From Candidatus Margulisiibacteriota bacterium (GTDB taxonomy: Bacteria > Margulisbacteria > WOR-1 > O2-12-FULL-45-9 > XYB2-FULL-48-7), in the NCBI GenBank assembly GCA_025453605.1, contig JALOPZ010000004.1, forward strand, positions 21,198 to 85,197: DNA of 64,000 bases, written 5' to 3'. Shown in pieces: positions 51,007 to 60,254 of the stretch. Every line of letters begins with the position of its first letter. The first letter of the stretch is position 1. The notes under the pieces are model-generated. The model made no database searches. It saw only the letters and a program-made list of their open reading frames with translations, and was not told where the DNA came from. Made by a program: the position numbers and the translations under genes.

Positions 51007-51880
51007 CTTCGTATTTTTCCACTAACTGGTGCGGCTGATAGGAGAGCTTGGCCTGGCGCAGGCCGGGGATCCCGAGGTCCTGTTCCAGATCGATATATTT
51101 GAAACCGCGATAGCAGTTATTACACGCTGCCCAGAGGACTGCCGGGAAACCGCCGGGGAGCTCCGGGTCGACGTAAAGAAAATGGACGGAAACTGTCTCC
51201 GGGTTGATCTGGCTCCCCAGCGTAAAACCCTGGAACTGGTCGTCGACCAGCAAAACCCCGCCGAGCAGTTTTAACCGGTCAAACAGGGTGAACGCCGCGT
51301 TGATCGCCCCTTTTTGCGAAATATAAGCGAGGCGGGGAAAATAGCGCGACTCTTCCCTGATCTTGAACCACTTTTCGAACAGAGCTAAAGCCTCGTTCTT
51401 ATACCCCACGGTCAGCGGTACGAACTGATAGTCGGGATGTTTGGCCTGAAAGCGCTTCAGATGGTTCCTTTTGCCGTCGAATTTTCGCCCCTTAAGCTCC
51501 GCTATTTCCTGCCGGAGATAAAGATAATCGAACTGATTGCGGAGCGGCGCGAGCGCGAATTCCGCCGGCGGCAGGAGAGAGGCGAAACCGGGCGAGACGC
51601 GGGAAATGCGGCCGATATGCCGGAACATGGTCCTAACCGTTGCCGGCAGCTCATGGCGGCCGAGCGGTTCGAGAAAATAAGCCGGCTCGTTGGGCGGGTC
51701 GATCAGGAGACAGGTGTTGCGGTTGATGCAGGTCACCTGCGGGCGGTCGAACTCCTGCCAGATGAAGAGATTGCCGAGCGAGAGCTCGCAGATCTCGCGC
51801 GAGGTCTGGCGCAGGTGGCGCAGCAGCAGCGCCTTGTCGTCCAGCGAGAGCGGTTTAAATTCCGGATAATGCGGTATCAC
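50993..51880 (-). CDS. DUF2156 aminoacyl-phospholipid transferase-like protein
   Basis: The 295-residue protein matches the C-terminal domain of phosphatidylglycerol lysyltransferases: EFKPLSLDDKALL, KGRKFDGKRNHLKRF, SVHFLYVDPELPGGF and YIDLEQDLGIPGLRQAK. It is soluble and lacks the flippase half. I chose the GTG at 51880, which overlaps the GNAT stop in a GTGA arrangement. An acceptor cannot be assigned. Confidence 0.8.
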   Translation of the reverse strand: MIPHYPEFKPLSLDDKALLLRHLRQTSREICELSLGNLFIWQEFDRPQVTCINRNTCLLIDPPNEPAYFLEPLGRHELPATVRTMFRHIGRISRVSPGFASLLPPAEFALAPLRNQFDYLYLRQEIAELKGRKFDGKRNHLKRFQAKHPDYQFVPLTVGYKNEALALFEKWFKIREESRYFPRLAYISQKGAINAAFTLFDRLKLLGGVLLVDDQFQGFTLGSQINPETVSVHFLYVDPELPGGFPAVLWAACNNCYRGFKYIDLEQDLGIPGLRQAKLSYQPHQLVEKYEVKRL

Positions 51881-52284
51881 CGCTTGACCATCACGACGCA
51901 CTGGCCGGGATAACACCGGTCGCAGCCGTAAATTTTTTTGGCCGGTAGACCGGTGACCGGCGCTGTCTCCTGAAAACCGAACCGGCGAAAAAAATCAGGG
52001 ATGATGGTGTAAAGATAGACCGGCTTGGCCCGCTCCTGGAGAACAAAATGGAGCAGCGCGGAGGCCACCCCTTTTTTTTCGTGTTCGGGTAAGACGCCAA
52101 GCGAAGTGAGAAAAAAGAACTGTTCGTGTTCTTCGAGCCGGACAACCCCGACCACCTGGCCGTCGACTTCGGCCACCGTGAAATTATCGAGCGTTTCGGC
52201 GGTATAGCGGAGGTCGGCGGCCGTAAGGACCCGGGTGAGCGCGGGCAGGTCTGTCGCCGCAGCGGGACGGAAATCAGCGGTCAG
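51877..52284 (-). CDS. GNAT-family acetyltransferase, CTG start
   Basis: The 135-residue GNAT has DFRPAAATDLPAL at the N-terminus, the acetyl-CoA loop LPEHEKKGVASALLHF and YGCDRCYPGQC near the end. The first ATG/GTG in frame would remove the essential first strand. A CTG at 52284 overlaps the response-regulator TGA as CTGA, the same 4-nt layout seen with ATG, GTG and TTG elsewhere here. Substrate is unknown. Confidence 0.75.
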   Translation of the reverse strand: MTADFRPAAATDLPALTRVLTAADLRYTAETLDNFTVAEVDGQVVGVVRLEEHEQFFFLTSLGVLPEHEKKGVASALLHFVLQERAKPVYLYTIIPDFFRRFGFQETAPVTGLPAKKIYGCDRCYPGQCVVMVKR

Positions 52285-52652
52285 AGCTCGGCCCTTTTAA
52301 CGAGCGTCTTGCTGACGATCTCCAGGACCTTTTCCGGCGTGAACGGTTTTTCGATAAAACCGTTCAATCTGTCCTGGGCGATCGACTGGGCGACCTTTTT
52401 CGATTCGCCCGAGCCGGTGATGAAAACGACCGGCATTTTGTTGCCGGCGGCGCGGATCTGCTTGAGCGTTTCATAGCCGTCCACTTTCGGCATGCTGATG
52501 TCCAGCAAGGCCAGATCAAAAGCGCCGCGGCTCAACTGCTCGAGCGCCTCGGCCCCGTCAAGCGCGAGCACGGTCTGGTGCCCGGCCGATCTGACGATCG
52601 TCTCCAGCGCGGTCCGGATCTCGGTTTCATCATCAGCGATCAGAATTTTCAT
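52281..52652 (-). CDS. Single-domain response regulator (CheY-like)
   Basis: A 123-residue receiver with the acidic pair in LIADDETE, phospho-Asp in LALLDISMP, the switch Thr in VVFITGSGE and the Lys in FIEKPFTPEK. No output domain is present, so it acts by protein contact. It follows the PAS kinase gene and has an AGAGGTGA ribosome site. Confidence 0.93.
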   Translation of the reverse strand: MKILIADDETEIRTALETIVRSAGHQTVLALDGAEALEQLSRGAFDLALLDISMPKVDGYETLKQIRAAGNKMPVVFITGSGESKKVAQSIAQDRLNGFIEKPFTPEKVLEIVSKTLVKRAEL

Positions 52653-52684
52653 TAAAGGTCACCTCTTGATCTTATTCTATCCAA

Positions 52685-53776
52685 CTAGGCCGGCTGGGGC
52701 AAGCGGAAATAAAAGCGCGACCCCTGGCCGATCGTTGATTCAACCCCGATCCGGCCGCCGTGCGCTTCGATCGCCAGCTTGCAGAAGGTCAAACCGAGGC
52801 CGGTGTCAAGCCTGGTCCCGAGGCTCTGGCCGGAAACTTTAAAGAATTTGTCAAAGACTTTGTCCAGATATTCGGCCGGGATCCCTTCACCGGTATCGCT
52901 GACGGCGCCGACCAGGTCGTTCCCCTCTTTATGGAACGAGAGCGTTACCCGGCCGCCGCGCGGGGTGTGTTTAAGGGCATTGCCGGCCAGATTTTCCAGG
53001 ACCCGGGTGAGCAGATCAAAGTCGGCGTTGATCGGGAGCGCCGGATCGCTGTCAAAGGTCAGGACCTTCTCTTCTTTCTTGGCGCTCGCTTCCAGCCAGG
53101 CCAGGTTCTTGATCAACGCGGCGGCTAAGAAGACGGTCCGCCGCGGCTCGAGCTTGTTCGACTCCAGTTTGTTGACGTCGAGCATATTCATGATCAGGCT
53201 GGTCAGTTTTTTGCCGCTGGCCTGGATGGTCTCGATGAATTTTCGCTGGTTGGGGGTGAGCGGTCCCAGCGTGCCGGCGAGGAAGAGCTCGACCGAGGCG
53301 ACGATCCCGCTGAGCGGGTTCTTGAGGTCGTGGACGATCAGGTGGGTCAGATCGTCCTTCAGTTTTTCCAGTTCGACGACCCGGGTGAAATCTTCGGCGA
53401 CCTTGATATAATGCGTCGTCTCCCCGCGGTCGTTGCGCAGCGGGGCGAGCGAGACGTTTTCCCAGTAGGGGGTGCCGTCTTTGCGCAAATTATGGAACCG
53501 GCCGCGCCATTCCCGGCCGGCTTTGAGCGCCGCCCAGAGTTCCCGGTATATTTCCGGCGGCTGGTCGCCGAGCTTGAGGGTTCGGACGTTCCGCCCGATG
53601 ATCTCGTCGGCGCGGTAGCCGGTCAGATCGTAAAATTTGGGATTAACATAGGTCACGCTGCCGCGATTATCGGTGATCATCACGGTGCTCGGGCTCTGTT
53701 CCACCACCTGCTGGAACTGGCGGAGCTGATCCGCGGGCAGGCCGGACGGCGTCGGACCGGTGATTTCTTCAGGCAT
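52685..53776 (-). CDS. Soluble PAS-domain sensor histidine kinase
   Basis: The 363-residue kinase has a PAS/PAC domain (about 20-135), a HisKA phospho-His in HLIVHDLKNPLSGI and a HATPase domain (N-box ENLAGNALKHTP, then SDTGEGIPAEYLDKVFDKF and GTRLDTGLGLTF). No membrane helix is seen, so it senses a cytoplasmic signal. The next gene is its likely partner regulator. A leaderless promoter precedes it. Confidence 0.92.
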   Translation of the reverse strand: MPEEITGPTPSGLPADQLRQFQQVVEQSPSTVMITDNRGSVTYVNPKFYDLTGYRADEIIGRNVRTLKLGDQPPEIYRELWAALKAGREWRGRFHNLRKDGTPYWENVSLAPLRNDRGETTHYIKVAEDFTRVVELEKLKDDLTHLIVHDLKNPLSGIVASVELFLAGTLGPLTPNQRKFIETIQASGKKLTSLIMNMLDVNKLESNKLEPRRTVFLAAALIKNLAWLEASAKKEEKVLTFDSDPALPINADFDLLTRVLENLAGNALKHTPRGGRVTLSFHKEGNDLVGAVSDTGEGIPAEYLDKVFDKFFKVSGQSLGTRLDTGLGLTFCKLAIEAHGGRIGVESTIGQGSRFYFRLPQPA

Positions 53777-53783
53777 GCCCCGA

Positions 53784-53812
53784 ATTATATGTTAAAATAC
53801 CGCTAATGACAA
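53784..53812 (-). promoter_or_regulatory. Promoter of the sensor kinase operon
   Basis: TTGTCA (53807-53812), 17 nt, TATAAT (53784-53789), 7 nt before ATG 53776. The -35 covers the start codon of trxB. Confidence 0.74.
53793..53798 (+). promoter_or_regulatory. -10 box of trxB (leaderless)
   Basis: TAAAAT ends 7 nt before ATG 53806, within the spacer of the opposing promoter. Confidence 0.58.
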
Positions 53813-54717
53813 CGCAGAAAGAGCTGGCCATTATCGGGGCAGGGCCGGCGGGGATCACCGCCGCGGTCTACGCCGCCAGAAAAAAGCTCGATTTCACCGT
53901 AGTGACCCGTGATGTTGGCGGACAGGCCGCCTGGTCGGGCGAGATCGGCAATTATCCGAGCTACCAGTACATCAGCGGGGCCGAGCTGGTGATGAAAATG
54001 CGGGAACACCTGGAAACCTTTAAGTTTGAGCTCAAGGAAGGACAGGGAGTGACAGGGATCAGCAGGGAGGAGCAGGGATACAAGGTGACCCTTCAAGACG
54101 GGGTGGAATTGACGGCTAAGTCGGTGATTCTGGCGACCGGCAAACGGCCGCGGCTCCTCAACGTTCCCGGCGAGGCGAAATATTTGCGCAAGGGCGTTAA
54201 CTTCTGCGCCACCTGCGACGCCCCCCTGTTCGGCGGTAAAAATGTAGCGGTGATCGGCGGCGGCAATTCGGCGCTCGACGCCGCCCTGCAGCTGGTCCGG
54301 ATCGCCCGCAAAGTTTACGTTATTAACAATACGCCCGCCCTGAACGGCGATCCGGTGATGATCGAAAAACTTTCCCGCGCGGCGGGGGTCGAGATCGTCC
54401 CCAGCGCCAAAGTGGTGGAGTTTTTCGGGGAAAGATTTTTGCAGGGGATCAAAGTCGAGACTTTTGGCGTGCGTAAGGATATCCCGGTCGAGGGGGCCTT
54501 TATCGAGATCGGCCTGATCCCCAACTCGACCTGCGTCGATTTTGTCGCCAAGAACGAGCGGGGGGAGATCGTGATCAACGCGGCCAACGAAACATCCGCT
54601 CCCGGGCTGTTTGCCGCCGGCGACGTGACCAATGTCCTGGAAAAACAGATCGTTATCGCCGCCGGCGAGGGGGCCAAAGCGGCTCTGTCCGCTTACCGGT
54701 TCCTGGCGAGCCACTGA
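53806..54717 (+). CDS. trxB: Thioredoxin reductase-like flavoprotein
   Basis: A 303-residue protein with FAD motif AIIGAGPAGITAAVYAARK, the redox pair in FCATCDAPLF, NADPH motif VAVIGGGNSALDAALQL and the C-terminal APGLFAAGDV. It reduces thioredoxin or a similar redoxin; C-A-T-C-D-A replaces the usual C-A-T-C-D-G. A GACAGGG-type decamer repeat at 54041-54079 encodes GQGVTGISREEQG in frame. It overlaps sufC by 1 nt. Confidence 0.9.
   Translation: MTTQKELAIIGAGPAGITAAVYAARKKLDFTVVTRDVGGQAAWSGEIGNYPSYQYISGAELVMKMREHLETFKFELKEGQGVTGISREEQGYKVTLQDGVELTAKSVILATGKRPRLLNVPGEAKYLRKGVNFCATCDAPLFGGKNVAVIGGGNSALDAALQLVRIARKVYVINNTPALNGDPVMIEKLSRAAGVEIVPSAKVVEFFGERFLQGIKVETFGVRKDIPVEGAFIEIGLIPNSTCVDFVAKNERGEIVINAANETSAPGLFAAGDVTNVLEKQIVIAAGEGAKAALSAYRFLASH
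54041..54079. repeat. Decamer repeat in trxB
   Basis: Decamer-spaced units, GACAGGG-type then AGCAGGG-type; includes GGAGCAGGGA, tandem at 60771-60790. Confidence 0.55.
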
Positions 54718-55451
54718 TGGACGAACTGCTCAGGATCGATGATCTGGAGCTGAAGGTCGGAGCCAGGACGATCCTGAACGGTTTTCACTTTGTTCTCCAC
54801 CGCGGCGAGAAAGCGGTCATGTTCGGGCCCAACGGCGCCGGTAAAAGCTCGCTGATCTACGCCATTCTCGGTTATCCCGGTTACCAGGTGACCAGGGGGA
54901 AGATCTTTTTTCAGGGCCGGGACATTACTGAGCTACCGACCAACGAACGGGTCAAACTCGGGCTCGGGGTCTCTTTTCAGAACCCGCCGGCGATCCGGGG
55001 GATCAAGCTGAGCGAAATGTTGAATGTTTGTCGCCCGGGGATAAGCCCGGACGAGGCGGCGCGCCGGGCGGCGGAACTGAACCTGACCGATTTTCTTGCC
55101 CGCGATATTAACCTCGGCTTTTCCGGCGGCGAGGTCAAGCGGTCGGAGCTGCTGCAGATCATTGCCCAGCAGCCGGCCCTGGCGCTCTTTGACGAGCCCG
55201 ATTCGGGCGTCGACCTGGAGAATGTCGAGCTGCTCGGCCGGCGGATCAACGCTTACCTGAAAGATAATTCCGGCCTGATCATCACCCACCAGGGTTATAT
55301 CCTGAATTTTATTGAAGTGACCAGGGCGTGCGTCCTCTACGACGGCAGGGTGGTTTGCAGCGGCGACCCTAAGGGGATCCTGGAAGATATCAGACAAAAA
55401 GGGTATGAGGGGTGCGTTAAATGCCGGGTAAGGAAGAATGATGAGAAGTGA
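54717..55451 (+). CDS. sufC: SufC-like ABC ATPase (minimal SUF/SMS type)
   Basis: A 244-residue ABC ATPase with Walker A MFGPNGAGKSS, SufC-type FQNPPAIRGIKL, signature FSGGEVKRSELLQI and Walker B LALFDEPDSGVD. SufC powers the Fe-S scaffold. It overlaps the scaffold gene by 14 nt. Only C and B are present, with no SufD, SufS or SufU/E, as in minimal SUF-like systems. Confidence 0.9.
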   Translation: MDELLRIDDLELKVGARTILNGFHFVLHRGEKAVMFGPNGAGKSSLIYAILGYPGYQVTRGKIFFQGRDITELPTNERVKLGLGVSFQNPPAIRGIKLSEMLNVCRPGISPDEAARRAAELNLTDFLARDINLGFSGGEVKRSELLQIIAQQPALALFDEPDSGVDLENVELLGRRINAYLKDNSGLIITHQGYILNFIEVTRACVLYDGRVVCSGDPKGILEDIRQKGYEGCVKCRVRKNDEK

Positions 55452-56562
55452 GAAAGAGCAACAACTAAGCGAGCTGCCGGAGAACGTCAAAGAGTCGGCC
55501 CTTTTGGTCGGCGTTGACCCGAGCGAGCAGGAACGGTCCGGCTCGTTCTTCCAGGTTGACCAGAACGTCCTCTGCGCCCGCTCGGTCCAGCCGGGGGTTG
55601 AGGTCCTGAGCACCGAAGCGGCTTTGCGGCAGTACGGCGGGTTAAAGGAATATTTCTGGCAGGCGGTCGACCCGACCAAGGATGAGTTCACCAGAGCGGC
55701 GGCGGCCGAGAGCGTCCCCAAGGGATATTTTATCCGGACGGCGCCGGGGGTCGAGACCATTTATCCGCTGCAAGCTTGCCTTTACATCGGCAAAGAGGGG
55801 ATGGCGCAAAAGGTCCACAACGTGATCATTGCCGAAGAGGGGTCTCACCTCCATATCATCACCGGGTGCACGATCGACACCCACATCAAGAGCGGTCTGC
55901 ACATCGGCGTTTCCGAATTTTTTGTCAAGAAAAATGCCAGCGTCACCTTTACCATGGTCCATAACTGGGCGGAGGAGGTCGAGGTCCGGCCGCGCACGGT
56001 GGCGCACGTGGCCGAAGGCGGGACCTTTATCACCAACTATGTCTGTCTGAAACCGGTGAAGATGCTCCAGTTGTACCCGACCGTTCACCTGAACGGCCGG
56101 GGGGCCAGGGTGGTGGCCAATTCGGTCGTTTACGGCCGGAAGGACTCGGTGATCGACACCGGCTTCCGGGCTTTTCTGAAAGCGGAGGGGACGAGCGCGG
56201 AAAATATTGCCCGGGCGGTGGCGACCGATCGCGCCAAGATCATCGCTCGCGGCCACATGATCGGCGAGGTCCCGGGGATCAAGGCGCACATCGAATGCCG
56301 CGGCCTGGTCTTGTCAAAGGCCGCCTCGATCCACGCGATCCCGGAGCTGGAGGCAAAACGGGAAAACCTGGAAATGTCCCATGAGGCGGCGGTTGGCAAG
56401 ATCGCCGAAAAGGAGATACTATACCTGATGGCGCGCGGTCTCTCGGCCGACGAGGCGACCGCGGCGATCATCCGCGGCTTCTTGAATGTCGACCTGACCG
56501 GCCTGCCGGCCAAACTGAAAAAGGAGATCGATAAGATCATGGCAATGGAGTTGGCGATATGA
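55438..56562 (+). CDS. SufB/SufD-like Fe-S scaffold (minimal SMS type)
   Basis: A 374-residue beta-helix protein with SufB/D features: SVPKGYFIRTAPGVETIYPLQ, LHIGVSEFFVKKNASVTFTM, VHLNGRGARVVANSVVYG and AAVGKIAEKEILYLMARGLS. It is shorter than SufB (about 470 residues), matching the archaeal and deep-branching SmsB type. With SufC it would assemble clusters needed by the oxygen-defence proteins downstream. Confidence 0.88.
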   Translation: MMRSEKEQQLSELPENVKESALLVGVDPSEQERSGSFFQVDQNVLCARSVQPGVEVLSTEAALRQYGGLKEYFWQAVDPTKDEFTRAAAAESVPKGYFIRTAPGVETIYPLQACLYIGKEGMAQKVHNVIIAEEGSHLHIITGCTIDTHIKSGLHIGVSEFFVKKNASVTFTMVHNWAEEVEVRPRTVAHVAEGGTFITNYVCLKPVKMLQLYPTVHLNGRGARVVANSVVYGRKDSVIDTGFRAFLKAEGTSAENIARAVATDRAKIIARGHMIGEVPGIKAHIECRGLVLSKAASIHAIPELEAKRENLEMSHEAAVGKIAEKEILYLMARGLSADEATAAIIRGFLNVDLTGLPAKLKKEIDKIMAMELAI

Positions 56563-57326
56563 ACGTTAACATCTGGATCCCGCTGCTTTTGGCGACGCTG
56601 GCCGGGCTCTCGACCCTGATCGGGAGCTTCCTGGGGATCGTGGTGCATAAGCCGGGTCCCCGTTTTATGGCGGCGACGCTCGGCTTCTCCGCCGGCGTGA
56701 TGGTCCTGGTCGCTTTTGTCGAGTTGTTGGGGCAGGGGATCCAGTCGATCGGTTTTGGCCCGGCGCAGCTCGCCTTTTTTGGCGGCCTGCTGATCATGTT
56801 CCTGATCGATAATTCCATTCCGCACGATTACCTGGCGGAGCATAATCTAACCGATGGGCATCATGTCAACCGAAACCTGGCCCGCACCGGTCTGTTCGTG
56901 GCGCTCGGGATCGCGATCCATAACTTCCCCGAGGGCCTGGCCGTCTTTGCCGGTGGCGTATTCAATCTAAAATTGGGAGCGGCGATCGCGATCGCGATCG
57001 CCTTGCATAATATCCCCGAAGGGGTGGCGGTTTCTGTCCCGGTTTACACGGCGACCGGCAGCCGGCGCAAAGCTTTTTTATGGTCGGCTTTATCCGGTCT
57101 GGCCGAACCGCTGGGGGCCGTGGCTGCCGCTCTGTTCCTGATGCCGATCCTGAATCAGGCGGTGCTTGGTTATGTCTTAGCGGCGGTCGCCGGGATCATG
57201 GTCTTTATCTCGATCGACGAGCTGGTGCCGACCTCGCGCGCCTGCGGCCACGAACATCTGAGTATTGCCGGTTTTATCGGCGGAATGATGGTGATGTCCT
57301 TCAGTCTCTGGCTGATGATGCTCTGA
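56559..57326 (+). CDS. ZIP-family metal transporter (ZupT-like)
   Basis: A 255-residue, roughly eight-helix membrane protein with the paired ZIP motifs ALGIAIHNFPEGLAVFAGG and IALHNIPEGVAVSVPV, which form the metal site. ZIP proteins import zinc, iron or other divalent ions. It overlaps sufB by 4 nt, so metal uptake for Fe-S assembly is plausible. Confidence 0.9.
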   Translation: MNVNIWIPLLLATLAGLSTLIGSFLGIVVHKPGPRFMAATLGFSAGVMVLVAFVELLGQGIQSIGFGPAQLAFFGGLLIMFLIDNSIPHDYLAEHNLTDGHHVNRNLARTGLFVALGIAIHNFPEGLAVFAGGVFNLKLGAAIAIAIALHNIPEGVAVSVPVYTATGSRRKAFLWSALSGLAEPLGAVAAALFLMPILNQAVLGYVLAAVAGIMVFISIDELVPTSRACGHEHLSIAGFIGGMMVMSFSLWLMML

Positions 57327-57854
57327 TCAGCCCTCAACGATCCAGCGTTCCTCTTTGCGGAACCAGTCGCCGGGTGAATTGAGGTACTGCAGGGTCTCGT
57401 CCAAAATGGCGTAATGTTCTCTTTCTTCCTGGGCCAGGGAGGCGTAAAACTTTTGGGCGGTCGGGTCTGCACTTTTCTTGCTGATCTGATCATAAAGGGT
57501 AAAGCTGTCCCGCTCCAGGCCTTCGGCGATCTCGTAAGCTTCGTTGATCTCCGCCGTGGTTTCGATCTTTTTGCTTAAGAGGCTTTTAAGTTTGAGCAGG
57601 ATCGGTTTAAGCAGCTGGGCGCGGGTCGGGGGGACGGCGACCTCTTTGAGCCAATCACTGCGCAGGATCTGTTCACCGGTCAGGCTGAGATAGTACTCCA
57701 TGATCCGTTCGATATGAACCTGTTCCCGTTCGGCCAGGCTGCTCAGGGTCGAGGCGGCCAGCGGGTTTTTTGTCCTGGCGGCGGTATCCCGGTAAAAGGC
57801 GTACCCTTTCTTTTCCAGTTCGATCGAAAACTTAACGTCCGCTTTAATATCCAT
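57327..57854 (-). CDS. Ferritin-like/rubrerythrin-type diiron protein
   Basis: A 175-residue four-helix protein with carboxylate motifs in IELEKKGYAFYRDTA, SLAEREQVHIERI, AEGLERDSFTLYDQ and AQEEREHYAI. Members reduce peroxide or handle iron. No rubredoxin domain is attached. The ATG at 57854 follows TACAAT by 6 nt. It faces the superoxide reductase operon. Confidence 0.88.
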   Translation of the reverse strand: MDIKADVKFSIELEKKGYAFYRDTAARTKNPLAASTLSSLAEREQVHIERIMEYYLSLTGEQILRSDWLKEVAVPPTRAQLLKPILLKLKSLLSKKIETTAEINEAYEIAEGLERDSFTLYDQISKKSADPTAQKFYASLAQEEREHYAILDETLQYLNSPGDWFRKEERWIVEG

Positions 57855-57860
57855 GGGCAA

Positions 57861-57890
57861 ATTGTAGCAGAAGCGGGTTGTGCGGGGCAA
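57861..57890 (-). promoter_or_regulatory. Promoter of the ferritin-like gene
   Basis: TTGCCC (57885-57890), 18 nt, TACAAT (57861-57866); 6 nt to ATG. Confidence 0.65.
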
Positions 57891-57906
57891 GGAGATTTGA
57901 GATAAT
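57878..57906 (+). promoter_or_regulatory. Promoter of the superoxide reductase operon
   Basis: TTGTGC (57878-57883), 17 nt, GATAAT (57901-57906), followed by GGAGGTG ribosome site. It overlaps the opposing promoter. Confidence 0.58.
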
Positions 57907-57924
57907 AAGCGCCGGAGGTGTCTT

Positions 57925-58305
57925 ATGGCAGTTGAACTGGGGATCTATAAGTGCGAGGTTTGCGGAAATATCGTGGAAGTGCTGCATGCCGGTGTTGGCG
58001 AGCTCGTTTGCTGCGGCCAGCCGATGAAACAGATGATCGAAAATACGGTCGACGCGTCCAAGGAAAAGCATGTGCCGGTGATCGAACGGACGCCGACCGG
58101 GATCCTGGTCAAGGTTGGCTCGGTGCCGCACCCGATGGAAGAGAAACACCACATCGAGTGGATCGAAGTGATCGCCGGCGGCCGGGCTTACCACAAGTTC
58201 CTCCGGCCGGGCGACAAGCCGGAGGCGTTGTTCGCGCTGGACCTCCCGGAGGTGGTCGCGCGGGCCTATTGCAATCTGCACGGCCTCTGGGCGGCCAAAG
58301 GATAG
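57925..58305 (+). CDS. dfx: Desulfoferrodoxin (superoxide reductase)
   Basis: A 126-residue protein with an N-terminal desulforedoxin-type centre (YKCEVCGN ... VCCGQPM) and a SOR catalytic domain: [19 protein letters not shown] and CNLHGLW, whose His4-Cys iron reduces superoxide to peroxide. Both iron sites appear intact. It heads an operon with rubredoxin, flavodiiron protein and rubrerythrin, a classic anaerobe defence set. Confidence 0.95.
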   Translation: MAVELGIYKCEVCGNIVEVLHAGVGELVCCGQPMKQMIENTVDASKEKHVPVIERTPTGILVKVGSVPHPMEEKHHIEWIEVIAGGRAYHKFLRPGDKPEALFALDLPEVVARAYCNLHGLWAAKG

Positions 58306-58314
58306 GAGACGACC

Positions 58315-58476
58315 ATGAAAAAATACGTTTGCAACGTGTGCGGTTATGTTTACGATCCGGCGCTCGGTGATCCCGATAACGGGGTCGCGCCGGGGACGGC
58401 GTTCGAACAACTGCCGGCCGCCTGGGTCTGCCCGCTCTGCGGCGCCGGCCAGGACCAGTTCTCGCCTCAGGAGTAA
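58315..58476 (+). CDS. Rubredoxin
   Basis: A 53-residue protein, [15 protein letters not shown] ... [10 protein letters not shown], with two C-x2-C pairs binding one iron and the usual aromatic residues. It passes electrons to superoxide reductase or the flavodiiron protein. An AGGAGA ribosome site precedes the ATG. Confidence 0.95.
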   Translation: MKKYVCNVCGYVYDPALGDPDNGVAPGTAFEQLPAAWVCPLCGAGQDQFSPQE

Positions 58477-58482
58477 GCAGGG

Positions 58483-59673
58483 ATGATCAGAGAGCTTAAA
58501 CCGGGAATATTGTCGGTTGGGGTACTCGATTGGGACCGGCGGCTGTTTGACGAGCTGATCCCGCTCCCCGACGGGACGACCTACAATTCCTATTTGATCA
58601 AGGGGCGCGATAAGGTCGCCCTGATCGACACTGTTGATCCGACCAAAACCGCCGAGCTTTTAGCCAACCTGAAAGAGACCGGGGTTAGCAAGATCGATTA
58701 TGTCGTGGCCCACCACGGGGAGCAGGACCACTCGGGCTCCATACCGGCCGTCCTGGCGGCGTACCCGATGGCCAAGGTTGTAACCAATGAGAAGTGCGCG
58801 GCCGAGCTGCAAGATCACCTGCTGGTCCCGGCCGATAAATTCCTGATCATCAAGGATGGCGAAACGCTTTCGCTGGGGGACAAAACCTTGCAGTTTATCT
58901 TCACCCCCTGGGTCCACTGGCCGGAAACCTTTGTCACCTACTTAAAGGAAGACCAGGTCCTTTTTACCTGCGACTTCTTCGGTTCGCACCGGGCGGACAG
59001 CGACCTGTACGCCACGGCGGAGGCGGAGGTTTACCGTTCGGCGAAACGTTATTTTGCCGAGATCATGATGCCGTTCCGCTCGATCATCAAGGCCAACCTG
59101 GACAAGATCAAGGACCTCGGCTTCACCCTGATCGCGCCGAGCCACGGGCCGGCCTATCAGCGGCCAGCCTTCATCCTGAACGCTTATCGCGACTGGGTGG
59201 GAGACCAGGTCAAGAACGAGGTCGTTTTTCCGTATGTTTCGATGCACGGGAGCACGGCGGCGATGGCCGACCATTTTATCGCCGCGCTGATCAAGCGGGG
59301 GGTGGCGGTCAAGCCGTTCAACCTGCCGCGGACCGACGTCGGCGAACTGGCGATGGCGCTGGTCGACGCGGCGACGGTGGTGATCGGTTCGCCGACAGTG
59401 CTGACCGGCCCGCACCCGGCCGCCGTTTACGCCGCTTTTCTGGCCAACGCGCTCCGGCCCAAGACGCGCTACGCCTCGCTCCTCGGCTCGTTCGGCTGGG
59501 GGGGGAAGATGGCGGAGACGATCGTCGGGCTGCTCCCCAACCTGAAAGTCGAGATCATCCCGCCGGTGATCATTAAAGGATATCCGAAGCCGGCCGATCT
59601 GGCCGCGCTCGACCAGCTGGCGGAAATCGTCTATAATAAACATCTGAACGATCCATTGGTAAGGAAGGAGTAG
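58483..59673 (+). CDS. fprA: Flavodiiron protein (FprA-type oxygen/NO reductase)
   Basis: A 396-residue protein with an N-terminal metallo-beta-lactamase-like diiron domain ([12 protein letters not shown], a late [11 protein letters not shown]) and a C-terminal flavodoxin domain (about 250-396; [14 protein letters not shown] binds FMN). FDPs reduce oxygen to water or NO to N2O using rubredoxin, whose gene is 6 nt upstream. Confidence 0.95.
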   Translation: MIRELKPGILSVGVLDWDRRLFDELIPLPDGTTYNSYLIKGRDKVALIDTVDPTKTAELLANLKETGVSKIDYVVAHHGEQDHSGSIPAVLAAYPMAKVVTNEKCAAELQDHLLVPADKFLIIKDGETLSLGDKTLQFIFTPWVHWPETFVTYLKEDQVLFTCDFFGSHRADSDLYATAEAEVYRSAKRYFAEIMMPFRSIIKANLDKIKDLGFTLIAPSHGPAYQRPAFILNAYRDWVGDQVKNEVVFPYVSMHGSTAAMADHFIAALIKRGVAVKPFNLPRTDVGELAMALVDAATVVIGSPTVLTGPHPAAVYAAFLANALRPKTRYASLLGSFGWGGKMAETIVGLLPNLKVEIIPPVIIKGYPKPADLAALDQLAEIVYNKHLNDPLVRKE

Positions 59674-59678
59674 GGACG

Positions 59679-60254
59679 ATGAAGAGCATTAAAGGATCCC
59701 AGACCGAAAAGAATCTATTGAAGGCGTTCGCCGGGGAATCGCAGGCGCGGAACCGTTACACCTATTTTGCCGGGGTGGCAAAAAAAGCCGGTCTGGAACA
59801 GATCGCGGCGGTTTTTCTGGAAACAGCCGACAACGAAAAAGAACACGCTAAGATCTTTTTCAAATATCTGGAGGGGGGCTCTCTGGAGATCACTGCGGCC
59901 TATCCGGCCGGGATCATCGGAGATACTGCTGCTAATCTGCTGGCGGCGGCTGACGGCGAAAAAGAGGAGTGGTCCAAGCTGTACGCTGATTTCGCCAAGA
60001 CCGCCCGCGCGGAAGGTTACGAGGAGGTCGCCAAGTCATTCAAGGAGATCGCCGAGGTCGAAGAACAGCACGAGAAACGGTACCGGGCGCTCCTGAAGAA
60101 CGTTAAAGAGGATAAAGTCTTCAAGAAAGGCGAGAGCATCAAGTGGCATTGCCGCAACTGCGGTTACGTTCACGAAGGTCCGGAGGCGCCGGCGGAATGC
60201 CCGGCCTGCCGGCACCCGCAGGCGTATTACGAAGTTCTGGCGGAGAATTACTGA
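59679..60254 (+). CDS. rbr: Rubrerythrin
   Basis: A 191-residue protein with an N-terminal ferritin-like diiron domain ([39 protein letters not shown]) and a C-terminal rubredoxin centre ([12 protein letters not shown] ... ECPACRH). It reduces peroxide produced by superoxide reductase. AAGGAG lies before the ATG. Confidence 0.97.
   Translation: MKSIKGSQTEKNLLKAFAGESQARNRYTYFAGVAKKAGLEQIAAVFLETADNEKEHAKIFFKYLEGGSLEITAAYPAGIIGDTAANLLAAADGEKEEWSKLYADFAKTARAEGYEEVAKSFKEIAEVEEQHEKRYRALLKNVKEDKVFKKGESIKWHCRNCGYVHEGPEAPAECPACRHPQAYYEVLAENY

Noticed and set aside
52281..52652. The response regulator as the activator of the sigma-54 promoters
   Set aside because: It is a receiver domain only, with no AAA+ or DNA-binding domain, so it cannot act as an enhancer-binding protein alone.
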